A DNA stretch of 64,000 nt from Stenogyne calaminthoides (taxonomy: Eukaryota > Streptophyta > Magnoliopsida > Lamiales > Lamiaceae): contig JBBCBC010000021.1 of the NCBI GenBank assembly GCA_037126765.1, forward strand, positions 23,701,434-23,765,433, read 5' to 3'. Positions 11,536 through 23,444 of this stretch are shown piece by piece (within the stretch, counting starts at the first letter, position 1; each line of letters starts with the position of its first letter). A program made the translations under genes and the position numbers. The notes beneath the pieces are model-generated. The model was given only the letters and a program-made list of their open reading frames with translations, made no database searches and was not told the origin of the DNA.

Positions 11536-12077
11536 TCCTATTTCATTCTTTGTTTGCCAAGAAATCGCATCCTTGTCTTGATTGCCTCGTCATATGTCCA
11601 TGGGTCCGATTCGCTTGTCCGGAATCAAGTCCGAGGACTCTCCTATCCCCATGAATCTCTCGGTCGTTTGTCACAACCCTCCCACTACTGACGAGGTTTT
11701 GCCAGAAAGTGTGTCGTTTGGTATGTCATCTTGTGCAGCTTGAAATGAGGTTAGCCCCTTAGCTCATTTAAGGTAATCTCACTTTTGGGTCTTCTTTTGT
11801 TCATATAGTCTTCTTCCAAAAATCTAAAGTGGGTGCTTATTACCACCTTTTGATCTTTCTAGACCATAGAACATACACCCTTTTGTTCCTCTGGTATCCT
11901 ACAAACAACCTTAATTCTGATCGAGGATCCAATTTTCCGGCTTCCTTGTCCAACACGTAGGCCGGACACCCCCAAATTTTCATGTGTCTCAAACTGGGCT
12001 TGAGCTTGGTCCACAATTCTTTGGGAGTTTTTGGGAACCGATTTGGATGGCACCAAGTTCAGAATGTAAGCCGCTGT
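11536..12077 (-). pseudogene. Copia integrase, C-terminal part
   Basis: Minus-strand translation of 11859-12077 gives a Copia integrase C-terminal segment (AAYILNLVPSKSVPK, then a HENLGVSG and FRxxKVV-like stretch), continuous in sense with the integrase core at 15409 onward once the 12078-15408 insertion is removed. 11536-11858 is the variable integrase-RT linker and has no reliable frame. Integrase joins the cDNA to the chromosome. Confidence 0.7.
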
Positions 12078-13594
12078 TGATGGTCCCGAATTTAGTGGAA
12101 AACCCATGCGTGCTGAAGAAAACATGTCATGTGATGCATATAAAAACAGGGGTGAGGGCAGAGTGATTCCTATTTTTCGCGTTTTAAGTTCATGTGTGTT
12201 GTTTTGCTTATAATCAAATGCATATGACAAGTATAAACATAAAGCAAAAAAACAACACACGATTTTATAAAGGTTCGATTTAAACCCATCCTACATCCAC
12301 TCTTCCCTTCATGGGGCACCAACCTAACCAACTTAACCAACTGGACTTAGTTTAACGTGTTAGTCCAACACCCAACAGATGTTTACCGAGTTCACACTCA
12401 AACGATCCCAGAAACTAGAATCCCTAGTCTGAAATCTTGCAACGGGACTTATCTCCCTCACGGGATTGCCTACCCTCCCTTTCGGGATTGCTAGATGTTT
12501 ACCGAGTTCACACTCACCTACAAACTTAACCTATCAAACTGATTTGGGTAAAGGTTTGTTTGGTTTCCAACTAGGTTGAGATTTTTCCCTTACATTTGTT
12601 TAGCCTCAATGCTAAGGATGGGAAAATCTCTCTAAGCTTATGATATTACATTTGTGCTTAGATCTAGGGTAGAACACTCTTGAATATATGCGTGTATTTC
12701 TTGCTCTGTGTTCTATGGTGGGAATGCTTGAATATATGTCTTCTTAGCTCTGTAGCATTGTTTGCCACATTCTCCACACTCTTCCACACTTAATAATGAA
12801 GGAAGAACTTGTATTTATAGTGTGGATTTGAATATTACCGTTGGAGAGAATCACATTCAAATCCATACTATTCTCAGAGCTTTTTTGCGACTTTTTTCAG
12901 GCTTGTGCCTTCCTCTCATTGGTCCACGCCACCGAATCTAACGGCTATATTCTTGATTTCTTCCGAGTCTCGGGATCTTCTGTCTATCCGAGAGCCTTCA
13001 GTTATCTCGAGTCTCGTGTTACTCAGGGTTCTTGATTCAAATAGACTTCTTCAAAGCCGACCTTTGTCCGATCAAAGACATCGACACTTTCGGACTTCAT
13101 CGAAGTTCAAATCTTCAATTCGTGACATCCCGATCCTCGTGTCACTTGACTCAAAGCATCTGATTTCTTCTTGCTCGATCTCGATCAAATCGACCGATCG
13201 ATCAACATATCTTCGGATCATCTCAGGATAGCATCGTCATCTCAGATCGTTAGCATATCGGGGCATCATATCTCGATCTTGATCACGTCGATCTCGACGA
13301 CCTCATCCGCACATCTTCCTCGACCGCAACCTTCTTCCGATTTGTTTGGGTTTTAGCTTTTCTTCACATCTGATTTGCACAACTCATCAGTTGATTCCGG
13401 AACTCATCTAACTCATCTGATTTCGATCAGTCACATCTGCAGCCTCGTCTGAACTTGATCATCTTCTTCTGATTTCATGTGTTCCCCCTCAATTTGTTCT
13501 CTCGTTCCCCCTTAACTTGTTATCTGTAATTAGCTTGAATAACACAAGTTAATAATGTTTTGGCATAAATTATCAAAATTAAAATATCCCAACA
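12078..13594 (-). repeat. 3' LTR of the LTR-only element
   Basis: 1517 bp, minus orientation, TATA box (minus) at 12812-12819. It contains one full copy of a 116-bp unit (12378-12493) followed by about 28 bp of the next. The right third (12940-13560) is pyrimidine-rich with many TCGAT/TCATC words. Confidence 0.85.
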
Positions 13595-13801
13595 ATTTCC
13601 CCCTTTTTGATAATGACGCCAAAACATTTAAATATATGCATTTATATAGAGATCGGGTTTTTGTTTTAAAATAGATCAGTTCAGGTGGTCACTTTGAAAT
13701 CAGTCTCTTTTGAACTCCTGCTCTGATACCAATTTTTGGTATCAGTTCAGATGTTCACTTTGAAAATAGTGACCTTTTGAACTCCCCGCTCTGATACCAA
13801 T
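13595..13801 (-). other. 207-bp internal region with PPT and duplicated PBS
   Basis: From right to left on the minus strand: primer site at 13788-13799, a second primer-site copy at 13720-13731, then the polypurine tract at 13595-13608. Each primer site lies at the end of a repeated unit of about 67 bp (starting near 13675 and 13741) sharing a CACTTTGAAA and a TTTTGAACTCC block. Between the units, CTGATACC-7 nt-GGTATCAG (13723-13745) is a perfect 8-bp inverted repeat. Confidence 0.8.
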
Positions 13802-15408
13802 TGATGGTCCCGAATTTAGTGGAAAACCCATGCGTGCGGAAGAAAACATGTCAAGTGATGCATATAAAAACAGGGGTGAGGGCAGAGTGTTTCCTATTTT
13901 TCACGTTTTAAGTTCATGTGTGTTGTTTTGTCTATAATCAAATGCATATGACAAGTATAAACATAAAGCAGTAAAGAACACACGATTTTATAAATGTTCG
14001 CATTTAAACCCGGCCCTACATCCACTCTTCCCTTCATGGGGCACCAACCTAACCAACTTAACCAACTAGACTTAGTTTAACGTGTTAGTCCAACACCCAA
14101 CAGATGTTTACCGAGTTCACACTCAAACGATCCCAGAAACTAGAATCCCTAGTCTGAAATCTTGCAACGGGACTTATCTCCCTCACTGGATTGCCTACCC
14201 TCCCTTTCGGGATTGCTAGATGTTTACCGAGTTCACACTCAAACGATCCCAGAAACTAGAATCCCTAGTCTGAAATCTTGCAACGGGACTTATCTCCCTC
14301 ACGGGATTGCCTACCCTCCCTTTCGGGATTGCTAGATGTTTACCGAGTTCACACTCACCTACAAACTTAACCTATCAAACTGATTTGGGTAAATGTTTGT
14401 TTGGTTTCCAACTAGGTTGAGATTTTTCCCTTACATTTGTTTAGCCTCAATGCTAAGGATGGGAAAAATCTCTCTAAGCTTAGGATATTACATTTGTGCT
14501 TAGATCTAGGGTAGAACACTCTTGAATATATGCGTGTATTTCTTGCTCTGTAGCATCGTTTGCCACATTCTCCACACTCTTCCACACTTAATAATGAAGG
14601 AAGAACTTGTATTTATAGTGTGGATTTGAATATTACCGTTGGAGAGAATCACATTCAAATCCATACTATTCTCAGAAGCTTTTGCTTTTTTTTCAGCTTG
14701 TCGCCTTCCTCTCATCGTCCACGCCACCGGAATCTAATTAATTATATTCTTCGCTTTCTTCTCGAGTCTCGGGATCTTCGGGCTATCTCGAGCCTTCGTT
14801 ATCTCGAGCCTTTCAAAGTTATCCGAGTCTCGTTACTCAGGGTTCTTGATTCAAAGACTTCTTTTTAGTGGACCTTGTCCGATCGATCAGCATACCGACA
14901 CTCGAGACTTCATCGAAGTTCAAATTTCTTCCTTCAATTCGACATCCCCGACCCTCGTGTCACTTGACTCAAGTTAACTGATTTCTTCTTGCTCGATCCG
15001 ATCAACCACCGATCGATCAACATATCTTCGATCATCTCGGGATAGCATCGTGTCATCTCGCGATCGTTAGCATATCGGTTTATCATATCCGATATTGATC
15101 ACGCCCGATATCGTCGATCCTCATCCGCTCATCTTCCGATCCGCAACCTTTTCTTCCGATTTGGTTGGGTTTAGCTTTTTTCTTCACATCCGATTTGGTA
15201 CGCCATCATCATTGATTCCAGAACTCATCCGATCTCGACCGGGTCCTCGCTTCTACAACCTCGTCTCAACTCGATCATCTTCTTTTGATTTCATGAGTTC
15301 CTCAATTTGTTCTCTCGCTCCTCCTTAACTTGTTATCTCAGAATTAGCTTGAATAACACAAGTTAATAATGTTTTGGCATAAATTATCAAAACTAAAATA
15401 TCCCAACA
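13802..15408 (-). repeat. 5' LTR of the LTR-only element
   Basis: 1607 bp, minus orientation, TATA (minus) at 14610-14617. It differs from its partner mainly by an additional 116-bp tandem unit and by small differences concentrated in 14700-15300. Confidence 0.85.
14103..14334. repeat. Two tandem 116-bp units inside an LTR
   Basis: Units 14103-14218 and 14219-14334, each starting GATGTTTACCGAG and ending GGGATTGCTA, are nearly identical, and a partial third unit starts at 14335. The partner LTR has one unit plus the partial copy (12378-12493, then 12494 onward). Confidence 0.9.
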
Positions 15409-15960
15409 AATAAGCTTTCAAGGCATGACCCCGAACGACTTGGGAAGATCCGCATAACTCATCATAGATCTAACCATTTCCAAAAGAGTTATGTTTTTCT
15501 CGCAGAACCCCGCTTTTGTTGAGGGGTTCCGATGCGCTAGCCGATGCAATCTTTTATCGACAAGTATTTCAAAAACTCATCGCCGAGGTACTCGCCCCAC
15601 GACGGATCGTAGAGACTTGATACGTTTTTCCCTATGATTCTCTCGCTGAGCCTTAAATTCTTTGAATTTCTCAAAGGTCTCAGATTTATGCTTCATAAGG
15701 AAAATATAACCGCATTCTTTGAGTAGTCATCAATAAAAGTGACGAAATACTCATAACCTCCCCTTGCTTTGGTTGACATTGATTTACATACGCCCTCTGG
15801 TGAACGATTTCTAACACTTCTTTGCTCTATTCCTTGGCTCAATGCCCTCGGTCATTTTACCCTCCAAACATGATTTGCAGTTGAATTGGTTCAACTTGGA
15901 GAAACTCCAAAGGAACCGCCTTTTCACCAACCTTTCGATCCTCTTTGATTAATATGTCCC
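15409..15960 (-). pseudogene. Copia integrase, core part
   Basis: Minus-strand translation in several frames gives pieces of the integrase catalytic core: an F-IDDYS-like stretch near 15720-15760, a region matching the FEKFKEFK helix near 15660-15690, and a block corresponding to plus-strand 24960-25130 of the sister element. The frame is broken repeatedly. It continues as the integrase C-terminus at 12077 and below after the inserted LTR-only element. Confidence 0.7.
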
Positions 15961-16480
15961 AATCTTAGATGCCATAGAAGTGTCTCGCTCACGCCCGATG
16001 AACGCTTTTCTTTTCGAAAATGCTTGATATGTTATAGGATGCATTTCGAGTGAGCGGCGTGTACGCTTAATTGTATAGAGATTATTCGACAATGTTCCAT
16101 GACGATAAATTTATCATAAAGAGAAATGGTAACAACTTTATTAAAAGTAACCGAATATCCATCAAGGTGAAGTTTAGAAACCGAAATTAAATTCTTTCTA
16201 AAATTCGAACGAAAGAACATCTCTTAAAATAAAAACTCGCCTTCAAAAGACAGTGCACTTCTCCCATCGCTTCACCGCCACTCTCAGAAGATTGCCCAAA
16301 GATGAGGATCTCACTCTCACTAAGTTGTTGGTCCGCTTGAACCCCTCAGAAAGTGAAACAAACATGATCAATGGATCCCAGATCCACCACCCATGAATGG
16401 GAGGCATACTGCCAAGCAAGTTTCAACAAACTAAAGAGTGAGAATTACCTTTCTTTCCATTCCTTTTTAGATTGAACAGT
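15961..16480 (-). pseudogene. Copia protease and pre-integrase region
   Basis: A minus frame 16032-16220 includes FRKNLISVSKLHLDGYSV, the typical segment between Copia protease and the integrase zinc finger (NLISVSKL is widely conserved). 16240-16400 matches the protease and its neighbour in the sister element (24150-24360), but the catalytic Asp triad is not readable in one frame. Protease cleaves the Gag-Pol precursor in the particle. Confidence 0.65.
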
Positions 16481-17074
16481 CGACCTCGAACGCCCTACTC
16501 CACCGCTTCCAAAACTTTCCTCATGCTTGATTCCATGCTCTTATTTGATGTTGAGTCCGCTTGGTTCAACTTTTCTTCTTTTTTCATCATCCTTATCATC
16601 ACTTGACCTAGGATGAAAAGAAGATTTCTGCTTTTCCCAAGTTCTTTTCCTCGCGCCCCTTTCCCTTTCAACCAAAGTGAGAGCATTTACAAGATCATCC
16701 ACCGTAAAATCTAGATCTTCCAATAGATACTCAAGATAGTGGTGATTATAGCTCTTTTGGTAAGGATTGAGAATGAAATCAATCTTAGTCTTGAAATCAC
16801 ATTTTTCGCCGAGGATCTCAAGCTCCTCAAATAAAGACCATAACCCTAAGAACGTCTTCGACCGCAATGCGTTTTTTCCATTTTTAATTCAGCAATTTCT
16901 TGCTTCACACTTTGATTGCCATATGGGTATGATGTGCGAACATCGCTTCGAGATTCTCAGAAGATGTCTGCAATGAATCTCATATTCTTGATGAAGGCGT
17001 TTCAACGATCCGATGATGTGCCGAATCAGATCCTTCATCAATTCATTTGCCAAATCCCATTCACCATATAACAT
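16481..17074 (-). pseudogene. Copia Gag
   Basis: Minus frames 16541-16867 and 16889-17074 form a Gag-like product. The second begins with a LYGEWDLANELMKDL helix; the first contains a DFILNPYQKSY stretch and LEYLLEDLDFTVDDLVNAL, followed by a strongly basic tail (ERERGARKR...). The order and the regular hydrophobic heptads suit the helical Gag of plant Copia elements. The CCHC knuckle is not readable. The start and middle are broken by a stop near 16880. Confidence 0.65.
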
Positions 17075-18640
17075 CTCGCCCCATATTCCGCCCTTAGTTT
17101 GGTTTTTTGGTTTTGGTGTATCAAGTACCCATTTGGAAGATGATGAGGCTAGGGATGTTTTTTAGTTTGTATATCCAATCAAAATAGTTTTTACCAAGAA
17201 GCAAATTGTCTTTAAGTATATTGAATAAAGGATTAAAAGGTTAAGTACATGATGAACTCAAATAAATAATAATATGCATAAGCACAAATATATCACAAAA
17301 TTCGATCACATGTTTCATATTAAAATCTCAAAAAATATGAACATGCATCACCAACATTCAAAAATAGTTTAAATAAGCCACGTGGGTGGGTCATTATTTA
17401 AACACATTCAAGAAAGTTACAAATAAGAACAGCTTGCAAACCTTTAATATCCAGACATTATAGTTGGCTCCCACTTGACCAATATAAAATTGACAGGACT
17501 TCTGGAAGTATATGCATATCAATTTTATACCTAAGTAATAACCATGATTAAATACATAATTATTATTTCGCTTTGAACGAGCCTCGTGGGGAGGATCATC
17601 GTCGCCACTAGTAATAATCCACAATCATCCATTTGGAATTTATTCATGTGAAAGCTATCTTATGACCGTCCCCCAGGGGAATTTCTCCAAAAGAATTCAC
17701 AAATAAATAAATCATGGAGGTCAAAATTAATTCAATTTTATTATCCGAATAAAATTGTCAATTAATTGTTTAAGCATACTTAGTAATTTTCGAATGTGAG
17801 ATTTTTCAAAACATTTTCTCATGCATCGCAAATTTAAACACAATTAAATAAGCATAAAATAATGCATAAACATCAAAACAAAAAGTAAACATATTGGGCA
17901 CATTTATCCAATTGTCATGGTTAATTTTTGTCATGTCTTGATCTTGAGAAATCGTCTTCATAGCCTTCATCGCTCGTCTCGAAAAGCTCCCACTTGACCG
18001 CCTTAAAAACGCCTTTCAAGCCATGTCATCGACACCATGTCATGGTCGTCTGGCCCTTTAGCACTCCCGGCGACGTGTCGAGTGCGGCGTCCGTCTTGTA
18101 GACGCCTTGTCGCGCCAGCGGATATCATGGTCGGGCGTCATCACGCTTCGGCGACCCTCGACCTCCTCCCGATCGGCGTCTGCCTCCGCCTGTCTCGCCC
18201 GCGTCCCGACCGCGGTCTTTTCGGCGTGCCGTGTCTGGGTGCGACGCGATCAGCCAGCCCTTCGACCCTCGACCTGCGCCCACGCTTTGGGCGTGCCCGC
18301 CGATTCCGGATCCATTGGTCTTTAATTCATCGCCTTCGACTTGGCTCATTTATCCGGTTTCAATTTATTTACAAAAATAAATAAACCTAGATCTAGACTA
18401 GTCTATTACATTGATCAAATCAAACAAATCCTAATCTGCTGGTGGATTTTCTCCCGCGAGCAAAACGCAGTCGAATCAGATAAATTAAAAACCACAATTT
18501 ATATGCATGCATTAATAAACACATTAAATTCCAAGACAATTGGATACCTGCAAAAAAGATCTAGCAGTTCTACTATCCAATTTCAAATTTAATGAAAACG
18601 AATTAAATTAAAATTTAAAAATCAGAGCCCGAAACCGAGG
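17075..18640 (-). other. Copia leader and 5' gag region, with GC-rich island
   Basis: Between primer site and readable gag lies 1.5 kb with no sustained coding frame. 17075-17930 is AT-rich and matches 22760-23460 of the sister element. 18000-18340 is strongly GC-rich, with repeated GACG/CGTC words. Frames open on both strands there simply because stop codons are rare at that composition. I treat it as an untranslated leader. Confidence 0.6.
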
Positions 18641-18652
18641 CTCTGATACCAG
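18641..18652 (-). other. Copia primer-binding site (initiator Met tRNA)
   Basis: The minus strand reads TGGTATCAGAGCC one or two bases from the LTR edge (18654). This is the classical complement to the 3' end of plant initiator Met tRNA used by Copia elements. It confirms that this element reads right to left. Confidence 0.9.
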
Positions 18653-18653
18653 T

Positions 18654-20150
18654 TGTTGAAGAATTATTTGCACGGATCTATTCGGGATGAATATTTAAAT
18701 ATAAATTTAATTCTAACAATTATTACTAGCATGAATTAATTCTATATTAATTCAAATAATAATTCAACAACAAATCATGCATATAAACAAATACATAAAT
18801 TCTAATGATGCGGAATTGCTACTGTTTTCGTGAACTAACCTCTTGGAGTGGCAATGGTCTCGTTGATAAGTACACACCAAGAAGCCTTTCCAAATATTCC
18901 CTAGTCCTTGCTCGTCAATCCGGTGGAAGGAAACTCGCGAACAATTAACAAAAGGGAAAATAAAAATTTGTTGCACCACCTTTGTGGATTTACTAATTTT
19001 TCCAGCACATGGAATTGTACTTGGGAATGAAACACTCATCCCCTATTTATAGAGGGTGTTGGTCGAATTTTTAGTGATAAAATAATATGAGAAAATATTT
19101 TTCTTGATCTCCAAGAAATCTTGAATATTTCTCATATATTCTTTTCTCCATAATTAAAATATTCCACAAAAATCCCAACTCCTCTTGTTATGGAATTTTC
19201 GAAAAAAAATAAGGATCAAGATTCCAAGATTTGGATCTTCTTGAATTTATGAGATATACTTGTATTTCAAGAAATACATATCTTCCATAATATCTTTTTC
19301 AAGAAAATCAAGAAAATCTTTTATTTCCTTATTCTTTGAAAATTTCGAAAATCTCACCATAAATAACCAAGTGGGAGATTTCTTGAATTTAATGAGATAA
19401 TCTTGTATTCCAAGAATACATATCTTCATTCCATAACAAAATTCAAAGAAAATCTTTCTCCTCTTTTTATTTATGATTTTCTAAAAAATATGAGAAAAAT
19501 AAGCAACAAAATTTATTTTATTTTTAAAACACCTTTTTCGCTATTGGACTTTTATGTTTGGCTACTACTTGGGGGCCTTTAGGAGAATTGAGATTGACCT
19601 TCCAATGGATCATGAATTATCAATATTGAGCCACAATATTATTCAAGCCCATAAATATTAATTAATCCCACTACATAATTAATATTAACTATCCATCTTA
19701 ACCCATATTACAGTTAATATGGCTCCTGCTTATTATTTCCGTGTTTAAGATTATCTAGCCCATTAATTAATTCAAGCCACTGAAATAGCTTTTCATTAAT
19801 TAATATCTTTTATCCTTGGTTAAGAACGGTTCAACATTATTATCCATACCTAAAACAAATTCCACTTGCAAGATTTGGTATGATAATTCTTATGAACCTC
19901 CCAAAATCGAACAAAACGATTTGCACACGATTCTCCGATAAATCTTAGCAATCAAACCAATAATATTGCCCAAGATATAAAGTATTGAATCTCCTTGATT
20001 CTCTACCCGTAATAAGTCAAAGCAATAGTTACTAACCACACATAAATCCTATTTAAGGAATGAGATTAAGAAATAATAACCACCGAGGTCTAATTTTCCT
20101 AGTTCATCATCAAGAATTTGTCCTCCTCAGAGGTCCTCTTCAATGCATCA
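18654..20150 (-). repeat. 5' LTR of the minus Copia element, first part
   Basis: It starts at the primer-site edge (TGTTGAAGAATTATT) and carries the minus-strand TATA (19044-19051). It is cut at 20150 by the plus-strand Copia element. The remaining part is 28681-29013, giving about 1825 bp in total, equal in size to the LTRs of the inserted element. Confidence 0.9.
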
Positions 20151-21972
20151 TTTTGGGATTATATAAAGTATGCTTTACTTTATAATCAAAACCAATTTCT
20201 AACTTATTTAAAATAAATTGTTTATCACCGATGCTTTAAGTATCATCGAATGTTACATATATTTATTGCATAATTGTTCATTAAATAGTACGTGTTACAT
20301 TGAGTTAAATTTAGTGATATTAGATCACGTAAGATTAAATTAAATAATTCCCTTTGTAACTAAAAAGTACACCATTCACGACCTAGATGGAAATGAACAA
20401 TCCATCGTGAAAGGTTGTTGAAGTGTAAGGCCTTGATTGGCTTTGTCTTGACCAAGAGATTACACTAGTGCATGACCGATGCAATCAATAGGACCTACAG
20501 AGGATAAATTCTCCAAATCCAACAAGGAAGAATTAGACCTCAAAGGGTTCGTTATTTCTTAATCTTCATTCCTTAAATAGATCACGGTGGTTGGGTAACT
20601 ATTGCTTTGACTTATCATGGGTAGAGAATCAATGAGATTAATACTTTTTATCTTGGGCAATATTATTGGTCACATGCGATTGTTAAGATTTAATACGGGT
20701 TAATCGTGGTGCAAGACGCTTGTTCGACGGTTCCCTTTGGGAGGTTCATAAGATTTATCATACCAAATCTTGCAAGGAACTAGTTTTCAAAGAAGGATAA
20801 TAATGTTGAACCGCTTCCTTAACCAAGGACAAAATATATTAATTAATGGAAAACTATTTCAAAGGCTTGAATTAATTAATGGGCTAGATAATCTTAAACA
20901 CGAGAAATAATAACCGGAGCCATATTGATCGTAATATGGGTTAAGATGGATAGTGCAATATTAATTATGTAGGGGATTAATTAATATTTATGGGCTTGAA
21001 TAATATTGTGGCTCAATATTGATAATTCAAGATCCATTGGAAGGTCCAATCTTAATTCTCCTAAAGGCCCCCAAGTAACCCAACATAAAAGTCCAATAAC
21101 CTAAAAAGGTGTTTAAAATAAAATAAATTTGTTGCTTATTTTTCCTCATAATTTTCGAAATTTATGGATAAAAGGGAGAAAAGATTTTCTTTGAATTTTG
21201 TTATGGAATGAAGATATTCTTGAATACAAGATTATCTCATTAAATTCAAGAAATCTCCCACTTGGTTATTCATATACTGATATTTCAAATTTTTGATAAT
21301 TAAGGAAATAAAGATTTTCTTGATTTTCTTGAAAAGATATTATGGAAGATATGTATTTCTTGAAATACAAGAATATCTCATAAATTCAAGAAGATCCAAA
21401 TCTCGATTCTTGCCCTAAATTTTCGAAAAATATTTGCCATAACTTGATAAGGTGGAATTTTGTGAATATTATAATTATGGGAAAAAGAATATAGAGATAT
21501 ATTCAAGATTTCTTGAGATCAAGAAAAGATTTTCCCACATTGTTTTTTTCCTAAAATGTCGCACCACCACCCCGCCTATAAATAGGGATGATTCTTTTCA
21601 TTCCCAAGTACAATTCCATGTGCCGAAAAATTAGTAAAATCCACAAAGGTGGTGCAACAAAGTTTATTTTCCTTTGTTAATTGTTCGCAAGCATCCTACC
21701 ACCGATTGTCGAAAGCAAGGATTAAGGAATACTTGGGAAGGTTCTTTTTGGTGTGTTTAATCAACGAGGCCATTACCATTCCAAGAGGTACGCTCACGAA
21801 ACTCGTAGAAATTCGTGCATGCGTAGGATTTACGGAATTGATTGTATGCATGATTTGTTGTTGAATTATTATTTGAATTAATATAGATTAATACATGCTA
21901 GTAATAATTATCGTAATTAAATTTGTATTTAAATATTTATCCCTAATAGATCCGCAAACTTATTCCCCAACA
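20151..21972 (+). repeat. 5' LTR of the plus Copia element
   Basis: 1822 bp, ending TTCCCCAACA. The first bases read TTTTGGGATT where the family consensus is TGTTGGGATT. TATA box TATAAATA at 21577-21584. Confidence 0.9.
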
Positions 21973-21973
21973 A

Positions 21974-21986
21974 TCGGTATCGAGCC
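21974..21986 (+). other. Copia primer-binding site, altered
   Basis: ATCGGTATCGAGCCC directly follows the LTR where the family has TGGTATCAGAGCC. The changes remove the CAG and are of the same type as other mismatches in this contig, so a sequencing error is plausible. Confidence 0.75.
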
Positions 21987-23444
21987 CTCTGCTTTGCTCA
22001 ATTTTTAAATTGTAATTTAATTCATTTTCATTAAATTTGAAATCGATAGTAGAATTGCTAGATCTGCTTTTAAGGTGTATCCAATTGTCATGGAATTTAA
22101 TGTGTTTATTTATGCATGCATATAAATTGTGGTTTTTAATTCGATTCGCTCGATTCGCTTTTGCCTCGGAGAAAATTCACGCGGTAGATTAGAATTTGTT
22201 TGATTTGATCAATGTATTGACAACAGATTCAGTTTATTTATTTTTTTATAAATAAATTATAAACCGGATCGAAACGGAGGTGGAGACGAAGAATTAAAGG
22301 ATAGATCCGTAACCAGAAATGACGACGCTAAGATCGCATAAAACGCGCTGCGGAGGCACGCAGACGACGCTGGATGTCGCCATTATGCACACGGGCGCGA
22401 CGCTAAAGCGCCGAGCCGATTCTCCGATGCACGCGTTAGACGGGCAGACGGGCGACGCATGAAGAAGGCCATACGCCGGGCGCTCGAGGCGGACGTGAAG
22501 GCGAGGCTGAAGGGCGGAAGGCCGAGCCGAGGTTTGCATGCAGGCGCCAGGTTCGCCATACAAGGCTGACGCGGCTGCTGGCTGCCGGGCCGAAGCCGCC
22601 GCTTTGGTGCTCGAGACATCGGGCGCGGCCGAGGCCGACTGACTAAGGGGCGGCTAGATGGGCGTGCATCCCGATCGCGAGCTATTTGGCGCGGCATTTT
22701 GAGACAGAGTTCTTTTCGAGACGACGAGGGAGAAATTCAAGACGACGCTTTCTTCAAAATCAAGCCTAAAAAAATCAAACCATGACAATTGATAATTTGT
22801 GCCTAATATATTTATTTTTCCGCTTTGCTTGATTTATTATCGTGTTTTCGTGCTTTATTTAATTTGTTTAAATGTGTTTGCATGAGAGTTGCCCAATGAA
22901 AAAATCTCACCATCAAAAATTACTAAGCATGTTTAAATAATTAATTGAGAATTTTATTCCTGATAATAAAATTGAATTAATTTTTTGACTCCATGATTTA
23001 TTTATTTGTGAATTCTTTTGAGAAATTCCCTATCGACGGGTCAAAGTTAGCTTTCACATTAATGAATTCAAAAATGGATGATTGTGGATTATTACTAGTG
23101 GCTTATTTATGACCATCCCCACTGCAGGCTCGCTCAAAGCGAAATAATAATTTCAGATTTAATCATGGTTATTACTTAGGTATAAAATTGATATGCATAT
23201 ACTTCCCCAAGTCCCCGCAATTTTATATTGGTCGTGGGAGCTAACTATTAACTGATATTAAAGGTTTAATAACCGTTTTGTTTGTAACTCGTTTGAATGT
23301 GTTTTAAATAATGACCCACCCCACGGACTTATTTAAACTTTTTTGAGATGTTGGCTGATGCATGTTCATATTTTTTTGAGATTTTAATATGAAATATGTG
23401 ATCGAACCTTGTGATATATTTATGCTTACATATTATTATTTATT
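21987..23444 (+). other. Copia leader with GC-rich island
   Basis: 22280-22740 is a GC-rich block full of GACG/CGGGC words in an otherwise AT-rich element. It matches the block at 18000-18340 (minus) in position. 22760-23444 is AT-rich and matches the other element's leader. Open frames in the GC block on either strand look compositional, with no family similarity I recognise. Confidence 0.55.

Larger units (their letters stand above)
12078..15408 (-). mobile_element. LTR-only (TRIM-like) non-autonomous retrotransposon
   Basis: Two long LTRs (12078-13594 and 13802-15408) of the same family are separated by only 207 bp. That spacer has a polypurine tract next to the 3' LTR (minus-strand AAAAAGGGGGAAAT, 13595-13608) and a Met-initiator primer site two bases from the 5' LTR (TTGGTATCAGAGC, minus). 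There is no coding capacity, so proteins must come from another element. The termini are TGTTGGGATATT...GACCATCA on the minus strand. It sits inside the minus Copia integrase. A clean 5-bp target duplication is not visible: the flanks are GCTGT on the left and AATAA on the right. Confidence 0.85.

Noticed and set aside
18037..18384. 115-codon plus frame, Arg/Pro-rich, in GC-rich DNA
   Set aside because: Open frames on both strands at once in a GC-rich leader; no family similarity and antisense to the element.
22294..22697. Minus frames of 89-104 codons
   Set aside because: Same compositional effect in the matching leader of the plus Copia element.
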